NCBI GenBank assembly: GCA_963169235.1 | Contig: CAUJCX010000041.1 | Location: 1 to 64,000, forward strand | Reading direction: 5' to 3' | Length of the DNA: 64,000 bases | Source of the DNA: Actinomycetota bacterium | GTDB taxonomy: Bacteria > Actinomycetota > Thermoleophilia > Miltoncostaeales > Miltoncostaeaceae | Shown: positions 45,626 through 53,316 of the stretch, one piece after another | How positions within the stretch are numbered: the stretch's first letter is position 1 | Layout of the letters: every line of letters begins with the position of its first letter | Program-made: the position numbers and the translations under genes | Notes under the pieces: generated by a model | Database searches by the model: none | The model's input: the letters and a program-made list of their open reading frames with translations, nothing else | What the model was told of the DNA's origin: nothing

Positions 45626-46822
45626 CTACGGGAACGCCACCACCCGGTTGCGGCCCTCGTGCTTGGCGCGGTAGAGGGCCGTGTCGGCGTTGCCCACCAG
45701 GTCGTCGCCGGCGGCCAGGCATGCGACGCCGCCCGACACCGTCACGTCCAGCACGCCGATGGGCGCCGCGCACACCGCCCGGCGGGCCAGCTCGGCGACC
45801 ACGGTGGCCTGGGCCAGGCTGTGGCCGGGCAGCAGGGCGACGAACTCCTCGCCCCCGGTGCGGGACACGGACCCGGAGCCGCCGATGGCGCTGCGCAGGC
45901 GTGCGGCCACCTCCACCAGGGCCACGTCGCCGGTCTCGTGACCGTGCGTGTCGTTGATGGACTTGAAGTGGTCGATGTCGAACACGGCGGCCGACAGGTT
46001 GCGGCGATCGTCCGCGCGGCCGAGCTCGACGGCGAGCTCCTCCGCGAAGGCCCGCCGGTTCGGCAGGGTCGTCAGCGGGTCGTGCAGCGCCATCCACTGC
46101 ATCTCGTCCTGGGCGCGGCGCCGCTCGGTGACGTCCATCAGCACGCCGTCCATGAACCGGTGCCCGGCGTCGTCCACCACCACGTGCGCACGGTCGTGCA
46201 CCCAGCGCTCACCCTCGTCCGTCACCAGCCGGTACTCGCACTCGAACGCCTCGCCCTCGCCCAGCGCCGACAGATGGGCCGCGACCTGCGCGGCGTCGTC
46301 GGGGTGCACGAGCGAGCTGAGGTTGCTGGCCCCGGGGCGGAACTCGGCGGCCGTGCGGCCCGTCATCGTGCAGATCTGATGCGTCACGAAGATGACGGTG
46401 CGGGCGTTGTCGGTGAGGCAGCGGTAGATGGCGCCCGGAACGTTCTGGATCAGGCTCATGCCGGGACGGTTCACCGGCGCGGGCGCGGGGGGCGCCGTCG
46501 CGGTGCCGGACGGGGCGATCACCCCGCCGCCGGCACGCCGCCTGCGGCGCGACTTCGGCGAGCGCTGGAGGGGGGACGCCGGGGGTGCGACCTCCTCGCC
46601 CGGTCCGGGGCCACCCAGCAGTCGTCCACGGCACGCCTGGCACATGCTGCCCCAGACCACGTCGCCGCCTCCGCACAGCTCGCACACCGTCGACCGAGAC
46701 GACGAGCCCACGCGCGACGTTCCCGTGTGACGAGCGCGCGCCTCGCGCTCAAGCCGTTTGTATGCGTATTCGTCCACTCCGCCTTGTGCCTCGACTGGGG
46801 TTGCCAGGGCAGTTCCCCCCAT
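45626..46822 (-). CDS. PAS-GGDEF diguanylate cyclase with N-terminal zinc ribbon
   Basis: A 398-residue cytoplasmic protein. Near residues 45-70 there are two CxxC pairs (VCELCGGGD and MCQACRGR), a small zinc ribbon. A PAS domain follows (PGAIYRCLTDNARTVIFVTH ... EYRLVTDEGERWVHDR), then a GGDEF domain with catalytic RTGGEEFVALLP and DIDHFKSINDTHGH. The signature is GGEEF, which is active in known enzymes. No RxxD inhibitory site is seen before it. It would make c-di-GMP in response to a PAS or zinc signal. Confidence 0.87.
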   Translation of the reverse strand: MGGTALATPVEAQGGVDEYAYKRLEREARARHTGTSRVGSSSRSTVCELCGGGDVVWGSMCQACRGRLLGGPGPGEEVAPPASPLQRSPKSRRRRRAGGGVIAPSGTATAPPAPAPVNRPGMSLIQNVPGAIYRCLTDNARTVIFVTHQICTMTGRTAAEFRPGASNLSSLVHPDDAAQVAAHLSALGEGEAFECEYRLVTDEGERWVHDRAHVVVDDAGHRFMDGVLMDVTERRRAQDEMQWMALHDPLTTLPNRRAFAEELAVELGRADDRRNLSAAVFDIDHFKSINDTHGHETGDVALVEVAARLRSAIGGSGSVSRTGGEEFVALLPGHSLAQATVVAELARRAVCAAPIGVLDVTVSGGVACLAAGDDLVGNADTALYRAKHEGRNRVVAFP

Positions 46823-46835
46823 GCATCGGCACGAA

Positions 46836-47300
46836 CTAGCGGCGGGTTGACGCCTCGCCGCCGGAGACGTGCAGCGGCGCCACCAGAGCGGCGGCGTCGT
46901 GGACCACGCACAGCCCCTCGCCGTCGGCCACCAGAAGCTCGCCGCAACGTACCGTCACCTCGGCCCGGAACGCGCCGCGGGCGCGCCGCACCATGCGGGC
47001 GCGCACGTCCAGCGGGGAGCCCACCGCGATCGGTTCCCGCAGCCGGTAGCCCACCCGGGCCGTCATCGACCACAGGCCGTGGCACACCCCCGCGTACACC
47101 AGCATCTCGTCCACCAGCAGCCCCACCAGCCCGCCGTGGAAACGGCCGGGGTAGCCCACCTGCCCAGGCAGCGGGACGTAGTGCGCGACCGCCTCGTCGC
47201 CGTCCTGGTGGATGGGCAGGCGCAGCCCGTCGGGGTTGTCCATGCCGCACACGAAGCACCCGGTGAACTCGGACGGGTTCAGGAGGGGACCGGGGGTCAC
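46836..47300 (-). CDS. PaaI-type hotdog thioesterase
   Basis: A 154-residue hotdog-fold protein. FHGGLVGLLVDEMLVYAG carries the GG-x8-Asp/Glu motif typical of PaaI-like acyl-CoA thioesterases, followed by paired beta strands (YRLREPIAVGSPLDVRARMV). An N-terminal Cys pair (GCFVCGMDN) is common in this subgroup. Start GTG 47300. The acyl substrate is unknown. Confidence 0.82.
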   Translation of the reverse strand: MTPGPLLNPSEFTGCFVCGMDNPDGLRLPIHQDGDEAVAHYVPLPGQVGYPGRFHGGLVGLLVDEMLVYAGVCHGLWSMTARVGYRLREPIAVGSPLDVRARMVRRARGAFRAEVTVRCGELLVADGEGLCVVHDAAALVAPLHVSGGEASTRR

Positions 47301-47408
47301 GTCGGGCGCGCCCCGAGGCGTCGGTGGCCGGGCATGCGGGCGATGCTACCCTGTGGCCCCCACAGGCCCGTCCGGCCCCCGCCCGGCCCCGTCGCGAAAG
47401 CCGCCCGC

Positions 47409-47639
47409 ATGACCTCCGTGCTCGTCGTCGCCCACTCGCTCATCAGCGCCATCGTGATCCTCTTCATCCTGCTGCACAGCGGGAAGGACGCGGGTCTGTC
47501 GGGCGCGCTCGGCGTGGGCGCAGGCGGTGGGGCGCACGGCGGCTCGTCCGCCATCGTCGAGCGCAACCTCGACCGCTTCACCGTGGTGGCGACCGTGGCG
47601 TTCTTCGTCACGACGTACCTGCTGGCGCGCACGCTCTAG
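47409..47639 (+). CDS. secG: preprotein translocase subunit SecG
   Basis: A 76-residue protein with two membrane helices (LISAIVILFILLHSGKDAGL and FTVVATVAFFVTTYLLARTL) around the conserved LHSGKDAGLSGALG and a Gly-rich loop. It is the accessory SecYEG subunit. Typical length. It converges with the 55-residue gene on the other strand. Confidence 0.9.
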   Translation: MTSVLVVAHSLISAIVILFILLHSGKDAGLSGALGVGAGGGAHGGSSAIVERNLDRFTVVATVAFFVTTYLLARTL

Positions 47640-47642
47640 GGC

Positions 47643-47810
47643 CTACTTCTCGTTGACCCCGCCGTGCGGCTGGGCGGGCTCCACCGTCCAGGCGTACGCC
47701 TCGGACAGGCGCTGCAGCGTGGTGGCGTTGGGCGCCCGCGCCACCTGGGCGAGGATCGCGCGCAGCAGCGCGTCGCGCACCTCGTCGGCCAGGGGAGTGT
47801 CGTCGGTCAT
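47643..47810 (-). CDS. small conserved-looking protein, 55 residues
   Basis: A short ORF with ATG 47810 and a good AAGGAG site eight bases upstream (GAAGGAGACCACGC). The product (TPLADEVRDALLRAILAQVA then TTLQRLSEAYAW) is helical, acidic, and lacks a membrane segment. Function unknown. Convergent with secG, three bases apart. Confidence 0.5.
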   Translation of the reverse strand: MTDDTPLADEVRDALLRAILAQVARAPNATTLQRLSEAYAWTVEPAQPHGGVNEK

Positions 47811-47916
47811 GCGTGGTCTCCTTCGAAAGCGGGGCGATCGCCCGTGTTTTGCCCGGCCATTAGTCCCTCGCCGGACGCGGTCCGGAAGCGGGGCCGCCAT
47901 CGACCGGCCGACACGG

Positions 47917-47922
47917 TAGGAT
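47917..47922 (+). promoter_or_regulatory. -10 element of a leaderless small gene
   Basis: TAGGAT ends seven bases before GTG 47930; no ribosome site is present. Confidence 0.5.
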
Positions 47923-47929
47923 CCGCGAC

Positions 47930-48076
47930 GTGACCAAGAACATGCCATACCCCGCCAGGCTCATCGCCGCCCTCGTCGCCGCCATCGTCGTCGGCCTCGT
48001 GATCTACGTCGTGGCCGCGCTCCACGTCTACATCATCGCGGCGGTGGTGTGGTTGATCTCGCTGATCGTCGGATAG
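47930..48076 (+). CDS. 48-residue membrane protein
   Basis: GTG 47930 to TAG 48074 codes for a 48-residue protein, starting MTKNMPYPARLIAALVAAIV, with two closely spaced hydrophobic helices and almost nothing else. The -10 TAGGAT seven bases upstream supports a leaderless transcript. It is too short for usual ORF cutoffs, so it may be missed in other annotations. Function unknown. Confidence 0.5.
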   Translation: MTKNMPYPARLIAALVAAIVVGLVIYVVAALHVYIIAAVVWLISLIVG

Positions 48077-48219
48077 AACGGTTCCGCGGTGCCCGGCGTT
48101 CGCTGACGCCGGCCCGTTGCCGTCCGAGCGTTGATCGCTGCGTGGGGGCGCCCCGCGCACCGCGTCCGCGCGGACGATTCACCATGACGTGACGTCCTGC
48201 CGATACACCGTGTAGGAGG

Positions 48220-48244
48220 CTCTCCGCCACCCCGCATCGGAGAG
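48220..48244 (+). promoter_or_regulatory. possible ribosome-site-masking hairpin before the GT2 gene
   Basis: CTCTCCG (48220-48226) can pair with CGGAGAG (48238-48244). The latter includes the likely GGAGAG ribosome site for ATG 48256. A TACACC -10-like element lies at 48204-48209, so the hairpin would be near the 5' end of the mRNA. Confidence 0.3.
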
Positions 48245-48255
48245 ACCGAGCCGTC

Positions 48256-50214
48256 ATGGACGACGACCCCATCACCCAGGCGCGCCTCGAGGAGGCCGCG
48301 ACCCGCGCGGACGTGCGCGCCGCAGCCTCGCCCCGGGCCGCCACGCTCGGCGACGTGCTGGTCGCCCGCGGCCTTCTGACACGGGAGAAGCTCGACGAGG
48401 CCCTCGACGTGCATCGCCGCAGCGGCGAGCGGCTGGGGCGCGTGCTGCTGTCGCTGGGCTACGTGTCGCGGCTCGACATGCACCGGGCGCTCGGTGAGGT
48501 GTGGGGCCTGCCGTTCGTCGACCTCACCCGCACCCCGATCGACGCGACGCTGTGCCACGCGTTCGATCCGGTGGTGCTGGCCGACGGCGGCTGGATCCCC
48601 GTGGCTCGCAAGGGCGACGTGGTGCGGGTGGCGACGTCGGAGCGCCCGCACGCGGGCATCGCCGACGTGGTGCGCGACGTGCTGGGGCCGCAGGTCACGG
48701 TGACGTTCGGCGCCACCACCGACTGGGACGTGGACGGCGCGCTGCGCCAGGTGTTCCGCGCGCCGCTGGCCGACCGGGCGGCGAACCACCTGTTCGATTC
48801 GGACCCGATGCTGTCGGCGCGCACGGTGCTGACCCGCCCGCAGAAGGTCCTCGGCGCCCTGTGCGCCCTGCTGGTGATCGCCGCCCTGGTGTGGCAGCCG
48901 TTGGTCGTTCTGGTCGGCGTGCTGGTGGCCGCGAACGTCGCGTTCGCGCTCGCCGTGGGCTTCAAGGCCCTCACGGCGGCGGTGGGCTGGCGGGCGGTGC
49001 GTCGGGCCGACACGCGCCGCGACGACCGCATCCCCGACCACGAGCTGCCCGTCTACACGGTGCTGGTGCCCGTGTTCGGCGAGGCCAACGTGGTGGGCGA
49101 CCTGGTCGAGCACCTCGGCCGACTGGACTACCCGCAGGAGAAGCTCGAGATCCTGCTGCTGCTGGAGGAGGACGACGAGGAGACCATCGCGGCGGCCCGG
49201 GCGGCCCGGCCCCCGTCGATGGTGAAGTTCGTCATCGTGCCGCGCGGCAAGCCCCAGACGAAGCCGCGCGCCTGCAACCTCGGCCTCGTGTTCGCCCGGG
49301 GCGAGTTCCTGGTGATCTACGACGCGGAGGACATCCCCGAGCCGGGCCAGCTGCGCGAGGCCGTGTCGGCGTTCCGCAACTCGGGTCCCGAGCTGGCCTG
49401 CGTGCAGGCGCGCCTCAACTACTACAACGCCCACGAGAACCTGCTGACGCGCATGTTCACGCTGGAGTACTCGTGGTGGTTCGACTACATGCTGCCCGGG
49501 CTCGACCGGCTGCGGCTGCCCATCCCGCTGGGCGGCACGTCGAACCACTTCCGCACCAGCGTGCTGCGGGAGCTCGGCGGATGGGACGCCTGGAACGTCA
49601 CCGAGGACGCCGACCTGGGCCTGCGCGCCAACGCCAAGGGCTACACCGTGGGCGTGATCGCATCGACCACGTTCGAGGAGGCGTGCGGGCGCTACCGGCC
49701 GTGGATCAAGCAGCGCACCCGGTGGATCAAGGGCTACATGCAGACCGCCCTGGTGCACAGCCGCCAGCCGCTACGCAGCCTGGCCGCGGCCGGCCCGCGC
49801 GGGGCGCTGGGCCTGGGCCTCTTGGTGGCGGGCACGCCGCTGACGTTCCTGGCGTCGCCCGTGATGTGGGTGATCACGGCGATGAGCTTCGCGCCGGCGC
49901 TGTGGGGGGCGGGGCCCGCCGACCTCCTGCCCGGTCCCTTCGAGCTCGTGGCGCTGGCGAACCTGGTGATCGGGAACCTGTTCATGATCGCGCTGAACGC
50001 GCTCGCCGTGGGACGCCGCCGCATCCTGGGCCTGCTGCCGTTCGCGCTGCTCAACCCCGTGTACTGGATCCTCCACAGCATCGCGGCGTGGCGGGCGCTG
50101 GGTCAGCTGGCGTTCAACCCGTTCGTGTGGGAGAAGACGCCGCACGGCCTGACGTCGCACACGGCGACGCTGGGGATCCACGCGGCCGCCGATCCGGCGC
50201 ACGAGGCCGCCTGA
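48256..50214 (+). CDS. family 2 processive glycosyltransferase with N-terminal MshEN domain
   Basis: A 652-residue membrane protein. Residues 30-90 are an MshEN/GspE-N module: two tandem 24-residue motifs (LGDVLVARGLLTREKLDEAL and RLGRVLLSLGYVSRLDMHRA). Then two helices, a GT2 catalytic domain with Asp356/Asp359 (YDAEDIPEP), TED at 449-451, QRTRW at 486-490, and four more C-terminal helices. The D,D,TED,QxxRW set marks a processive enzyme that polymerises and exports a polysaccharide (cellulose-synthase-like, similar to NfrB). MshEN domains bind c-di-GMP in MshE, so the polymerase may be c-di-GMP controlled. Confidence 0.88.
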   Translation: MDDDPITQARLEEAATRADVRAAASPRAATLGDVLVARGLLTREKLDEALDVHRRSGERLGRVLLSLGYVSRLDMHRALGEVWGLPFVDLTRTPIDATLCHAFDPVVLADGGWIPVARKGDVVRVATSERPHAGIADVVRDVLGPQVTVTFGATTDWDVDGALRQVFRAPLADRAANHLFDSDPMLSARTVLTRPQKVLGALCALLVIAALVWQPLVVLVGVLVAANVAFALAVGFKALTAAVGWRAVRRADTRRDDRIPDHELPVYTVLVPVFGEANVVGDLVEHLGRLDYPQEKLEILLLLEEDDEETIAAARAARPPSMVKFVIVPRGKPQTKPRACNLGLVFARGEFLVIYDAEDIPEPGQLREAVSAFRNSGPELACVQARLNYYNAHENLLTRMFTLEYSWWFDYMLPGLDRLRLPIPLGGTSNHFRTSVLRELGGWDAWNVTEDADLGLRANAKGYTVGVIASTTFEEACGRYRPWIKQRTRWIKGYMQTALVHSRQPLRSLAAAGPRGALGLGLLVAGTPLTFLASPVMWVITAMSFAPALWGAGPADLLPGPFELVALANLVIGNLFMIALNALAVGRRRILGLLPFALLNPVYWILHSIAAWRALGQLAFNPFVWEKTPHGLTSHTATLGIHAAADPAHEAA

Positions 50215-50274
50215 CCCGGCCGACCGGGGGCGCCGCCTCCGGCCGCGGGGTCGGACACCCGGCCCCGGAACGAC

Positions 50275-50300
50275 GAGAACCCCGCCGAAGCAGGGTTCTC
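50275..50300. terminator. hairpin between the GT2 gene and tRNA-Leu
   Basis: GAGAACCC (50275-50282) pairs with GGGTTCTC (50293-50300), with an inner GC pairing around a CGAA loop. It lies just 3' of the convergent tRNA gene and 60 bases after the GT2 stop, so it may serve both. Confidence 0.65.
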
Positions 50301-50306
50301 GTGAGG

Positions 50307-50390
<84 letters not shown>

Positions 50391-50403
50391 ATACCGCCCA
50401 CGG

Positions 50404-50409
50404 ATACTA
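50404..50409 (-). promoter_or_regulatory. -10 element of tRNA-Leu
   Basis: TAGTAT on the minus strand, 13 bases before the mature 5' end. Confidence 0.4.
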
Positions 50410-50439
50410 GCAATCGGCAGCGCACCGGTGGACCTGACG

Positions 50440-51066
50440 TCAGAGGCTGCGCAGCACCCCGACGACCTTGCCCAGGATGGTGACGTCGCCCTGGGGGATG
50501 ATGGGATCGAACGCCGGGTTCTCGGCCAGCAGGGTGACGCGGCCGCCGCTGCGGTCGAGCCGCTTGCACGTGGCCTCGTCGTCCATCAACGCGATGACGA
50601 TCTCGCCGTTGTTGGCCGTGGGCTGACGCTTGACGGCCACCAGGTCGCCGTCGAGGATGCCCGCGTCCTTCATCGACTCGCCGCTGATGCGCAGCATGAA
50701 GTCGGCCCGGAACGGGGTCTCGACCCACTCGTCGACCTGCTCGTCGGCCAGGCGGGGGAGACCGGCGGCGACCGAACCCACCAGGGGCAGCCGCCCCTCG
50801 CGCTCCTGCCGGGCACGGCGGGCGTCGTCGAGTGATGCGACCGGGGCGGGCTCGGCGGCGCGCACGTTCATGGCCCGGGGCTTGGTGGCGTCGCGGGAGA
50901 TGTGGCCGCCCTCGGCCAGCTTGGCCAGGTGCGCGTGCACCGTCGACGGCGACGCGAGCCCCACCGCCTGGCCGATCTCACGCACCGTCGGCGGGTAGCC
51001 CCGCTCGCGGGTGTGTTTCGTGATGAACGCCAGGATCTCGGCCTGACGCGGCGTGAGGGTGCTCAT
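50440..51066 (-). CDS. lexA: LexA repressor
   Basis: A 208-residue SOS repressor. The N-terminal winged helix has TVREIGQAVGLASPSTVHAH; the autocleavage site is Ala101-Gly102 (VGSVAAGLP), with Ser131 (SGESM) and Lys168 (ATCKRL) at the 37-residue spacing seen in E. coli LexA. ATG 51066 follows GGGAGG. A perfect SOS box lies 19 bases upstream, giving self-repression. Confidence 0.97.
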   Translation of the reverse strand: MSTLTPRQAEILAFITKHTRERGYPPTVREIGQAVGLASPSTVHAHLAKLAEGGHISRDATKPRAMNVRAAEPAPVASLDDARRARQEREGRLPLVGSVAAGLPRLADEQVDEWVETPFRADFMLRISGESMKDAGILDGDLVAVKRQPTANNGEIVIALMDDEATCKRLDRSGGRVTLLAENPAFDPIIPQGDVTILGKVVGVLRSL

Positions 51067-51084
51067 GGGGCCTCCCGGCCGTGA

Positions 51085-51098
51085 CGAACAGGTGTTCC
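51085..51098. promoter_or_regulatory. SOS box of lexA
   Basis: CGAACAGGTGTTCC contains GAAC-N4-GTTC, the LexA site of Gram-positive and actinobacterial type. It lies just downstream of a minus-strand -10 TAGCGT (51106-51101), over the probable lexA transcription start. Confidence 0.85.
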
Positions 51099-51117
51099 GT
51101 ACGCTAACACGTGGGGC

Positions 51118-51129
51118 GGACGTGTGTTC
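51118..51129. promoter_or_regulatory. degenerate second SOS-like box
   Basis: GGACGTGTGTTC matches GAAC-N4-GTTC except for one base in the left arm. It lies in the shared region upstream of both lexA and the RNase P RNA gene. Confidence 0.35.
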
Positions 51130-51161
51130 GCCACGGGCCACCGCGAGTCCTGCACGTGCCG

Positions 51162-51167
51162 TACAAT
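51162..51167 (+). promoter_or_regulatory. -10 element of rnpB
   Basis: TACAAT, seven bases before the first base of the RNase P RNA; no clear -35 hexamer. Confidence 0.55.
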
Positions 51168-51173
51168 GCGGGC

Positions 51174-51507
51174 GCGGGCCGGGCAGCCGCGGCACGCTTC
51201 GGCGGGCCGAGGAAAGTCCGGACACCACAGAGCAGGGTGCTGGCTAACGGCCAGCGGGGGAAACCCCAGGGAAAGTGCCACAGAAACGACACAGCCCGGG
51301 CTTCGGCGCGGGCAACGGTGAAAAGGTGCGGTAAGAGCGCACCAGCGGTCTGGTGACAGGCCGGCTGGGTAAACCCCACTTGGTGCAAGGCCGAACGGGA
51401 GCGTCACGGGTTGCTCGCCCAGCTCCGGGTAGGCCGCACGAGGCGTCCGGCGACGGGCGTCCCAGATAGATGGCTGCCCTCGACAGAATCCGGCTTACAG
51501 GCCCGCT
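51174..51507 (+). ncRNA. rnpB: RNase P RNA, bacterial type A
   Basis: The catalytic RNA that trims tRNA precursors. The ends pair (GCGGGCC at 51174-51180 with GGCCCGC at 51500-51506). Conserved blocks are GAGGAAAGTCCGGAC, CACAGAGCAGGGTG, AAGAGCGCACCAGCG, GGGTAAACCCCACT and CAGATAGATGGCTGCC with CAGAATCCGGCTTACAGG near the 3' end. A hairpin follows directly. The gene is divergent from lexA. Confidence 0.95.
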
Positions 51508-51510
51508 ACG

Positions 51511-51538
51511 GATGACGCCCCGGCGACGGGGCGTCATC
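51511..51538. terminator. terminator hairpin after rnpB
   Basis: A perfect 11-bp stem (GATGACGCCCC / GGGGCGTCATC) with six-base loop, four bases after the RNA end. It also sits just past the stop of the convergent HTH gene, so it may be bidirectional. Confidence 0.8.
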
Positions 51539-51545
51539 TAGTTCG

Positions 51546-52259
51546 TCAGGCGTCCGGCGCGGCCGGTGTGTGCGCGGGAGGGGCTGTGGCCACGGCGTCG
51601 TCGACCTCGCGCCCGGTGAAGCCGCTCACCAGGGCGGCCCCGATGCCGTCCAGCACCGTCAGCAGCACGGGCAGGGCCTCGTGCTCCACATCGCTCGCGC
51701 CGGCGACGAGCGCCTCGGTCTCGGCGGCCACCACGACGGCGAAGCGCGTGAACTCGGCGACGGCCCCCAGGCCCTCGTCGCCCTGCAGCCCGGCGCGCAC
51801 GCCCACCAACTCGGCCCGGCCGATGGCGCTGGCCGTGCTGCCCGAGTCGAGCGCGTGCGTGGCCAGGCGCAGGAACCGCAGCACCGAGCGTCGCAGCGCG
51901 GGTGGGGTGGAGCGATTGACGACCAGCGGCACCTCGTCGTCGTAGCCCGCCTCGACGGCGTCGATGATGGCCTCGGTGCGGGCGTTCAGCTCGCGGGCGA
52001 GATGGGGACAGCGCGGCAGCGAGAGGCCCGTCCGGCGCTGCGGCCTCAGGCGCCCGGCGGCGGGGGCCCCACGCCGGTTGAGCCACTCGCGCAGCTCCTC
52101 CACCTCGAAGCGGCGATGGCCGCCGATGGTGCGGTGGGCGGGGATCACGCCGGCGTCCGCCCACCCGCGGATCGTCGCGACGCTCACCCCCACCAGGGCG
52201 GCCGCCTCGCTGGCGGTCATCGTGCGGGGAATATCGCGGTCGGGGCGGCGTGAGGACAC
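51546..52259 (-). CDS. MerR/excisionase-type DNA-binding protein with C-terminal helical domain
   Basis: About 237 residues. The N terminus has TASEAAALVGVSVATIRGWA and GGHRRFEVEELREWLNRRG, a MerR-like (BldC/excisionase) helix-turn-helix. The rest is a helical domain of about 170 residues, with no metal site or known ligand motif recognised. The start is unclear: GTG 52259, ATG 52220 or an upstream ATG at 52304, none with a strong ribosome site. Confidence 0.7.
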   Translation of the reverse strand: MSSRRPDRDIPRTMTASEAAALVGVSVATIRGWADAGVIPAHRTIGGHRRFEVEELREWLNRRGAPAAGRLRPQRRTGLSLPRCPHLARELNARTEAIIDAVEAGYDDEVPLVVNRSTPPALRRSVLRFLRLATHALDSGSTASAIGRAELVGVRAGLQGDEGLGAVAEFTRFAVVVAAETEALVAGASDVEHEALPVLLTVLDGIGAALVSGFTGREVDDAVATAPPAHTPAAPDA

Positions 52260-52358
52260 GGGGAATTCGCTTTCAGGTCTGCTATCGGGACACTCGCGAC
52301 GCATCCGGCGTCGTGAAACCCGGCCGCGTGGGCTCGGCCGACCCGATCAGTTACGGCG

Positions 52359-53036
52359 TCACGGGGGCGAGTCCTTCCCGGTGACGGAGCCGCGTGGGGG
52401 CGTGATGCGCTTGTGCATGAGGGTCGCGCCCCAGGCGCGGAACAGGCGCCGGCCCAGCGGCCAGCGGCGCGTGGTGACGGGCCGGAACCCGGCGCGGTGG
52501 TAGAGCGCGAGGGCCCCGTCGTTCTCCACGGTGACCCAGAGCGACAAGAGCGTCCGGCCCCGCTGGGCGGCCAGCTGCTCGACGGCGTCGAGCAGCGCCG
52601 AGGCCACGCCTGCGCGGCGGTGGTCGGCGCGCACGGCCACCTCACCGATGTACGCCTCGTCGGCCCCCAGCGGGCCGTGCGCCAGCACCGACAGCACCAG
52701 GTCGGCGCGCACGCTGCGCGGCCAGCCGACGGCCCGTCGCACCGTGCCGCTCCAGTCCACCACGCCCGCGTCGTCCGACACGCTCACGTGCGCGGCTCCC
52801 ACCACGTCGTCGCCCCGCCGCGCCACCAGGTAGCCGTGCACCCCCGCGGCCAGCTCCGCGCGGGCCAGCGCCGCGATGGCGGCGCGCGCGTACCCCCCGA
52901 AGGCGGCGCGGTACTTGTCGGCCAGCGCGTCCTCGAGCACGGCGGCCAGCGCGTCCACGTCGGCGGCGGTGGCGGGGCCGACGCGCACCGGTGGCGTCGT
53001 GTCGTGGCGCACGGGAGTCTCCATTGCCCGCATCAT
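52359..53036 (-). CDS. GNAT family N-acetyltransferase
   Basis: A 225-residue acetyltransferase. The acetyl-CoA loop is visible in GEVAVRADHRRAGVASALLD (Q/RxxGxA form), with VTVENDGALALYHRAGFRPV as the C-terminal motif. Substrate unknown. Start ATG 53036, preceded by GAAGG at about five bases; an in-frame ATG lies at 53024. Confidence 0.85.
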   Translation of the reverse strand: MMRAMETPVRHDTTPPVRVGPATAADVDALAAVLEDALADKYRAAFGGYARAAIAALARAELAAGVHGYLVARRGDDVVGAAHVSVSDDAGVVDWSGTVRRAVGWPRSVRADLVLSVLAHGPLGADEAYIGEVAVRADHRRAGVASALLDAVEQLAAQRGRTLLSLWVTVENDGALALYHRAGFRPVTTRRWPLGRRLFRAWGATLMHKRITPPRGSVTGKDSPP

Positions 53037-53128
53037 CGCGCCTTCGCCGCCGCGCGGGCTCAGGGGACGGCCGTCACGTGCCGATACACCGACACACGGG
53101 TTGTCGCACGCCGAGTGCGGCGCAGCCC

Positions 53129-53158
53129 TTGAAAACCGGTCGCGTTTACGCGTACCGT
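53129..53158 (+). promoter_or_regulatory. promoter upstream of the SAM-IV riboswitch
   Basis: TTGAAA (53129-53134), an 18-base spacer and TACCGT (53153-53158). The predicted start near 53164 coincides with the first base of the riboswitch core. Confidence 0.55.
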
Positions 53159-53163
53159 TTACA

Positions 53164-53276
53164 GCGGTCATGAGCGCCAGCGCAAAGCCCCGGCTTGCTG
53201 GCCGGCAACCCTCCTCCGCGGTGGGGTGCTCCGGGTGAAGACCGGGCGGGACGCCACACGGCTCCCGTAAGCGCGG
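53164..53276 (+). ncRNA. SAM-IV riboswitch
   Basis: The sequence GGTCATGAGCGCCAGCGCAA ... CCCCGGCTTGCTGGCCGGCA ... ACCCTCCTCCGCGGTGGGGT ... CCGGGTGAAGACCGGG follows the SAM-IV consensus of actinobacteria, a SAM-binding RNA related to the SAM-I core. A 3' segment (CCCGTAAGCGCGG) can pair back with CCTCCGCGG as the family pseudoknot. It lies 41 bases before a class V aminotransferase gene, so high SAM should reduce expression of a sulfur-handling unit. Confidence 0.88.
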
Positions 53277-53316
53277 ACCCGCAGCATCCGTGGGTCCGAA
53301 CCGAAAAGGACTCACC

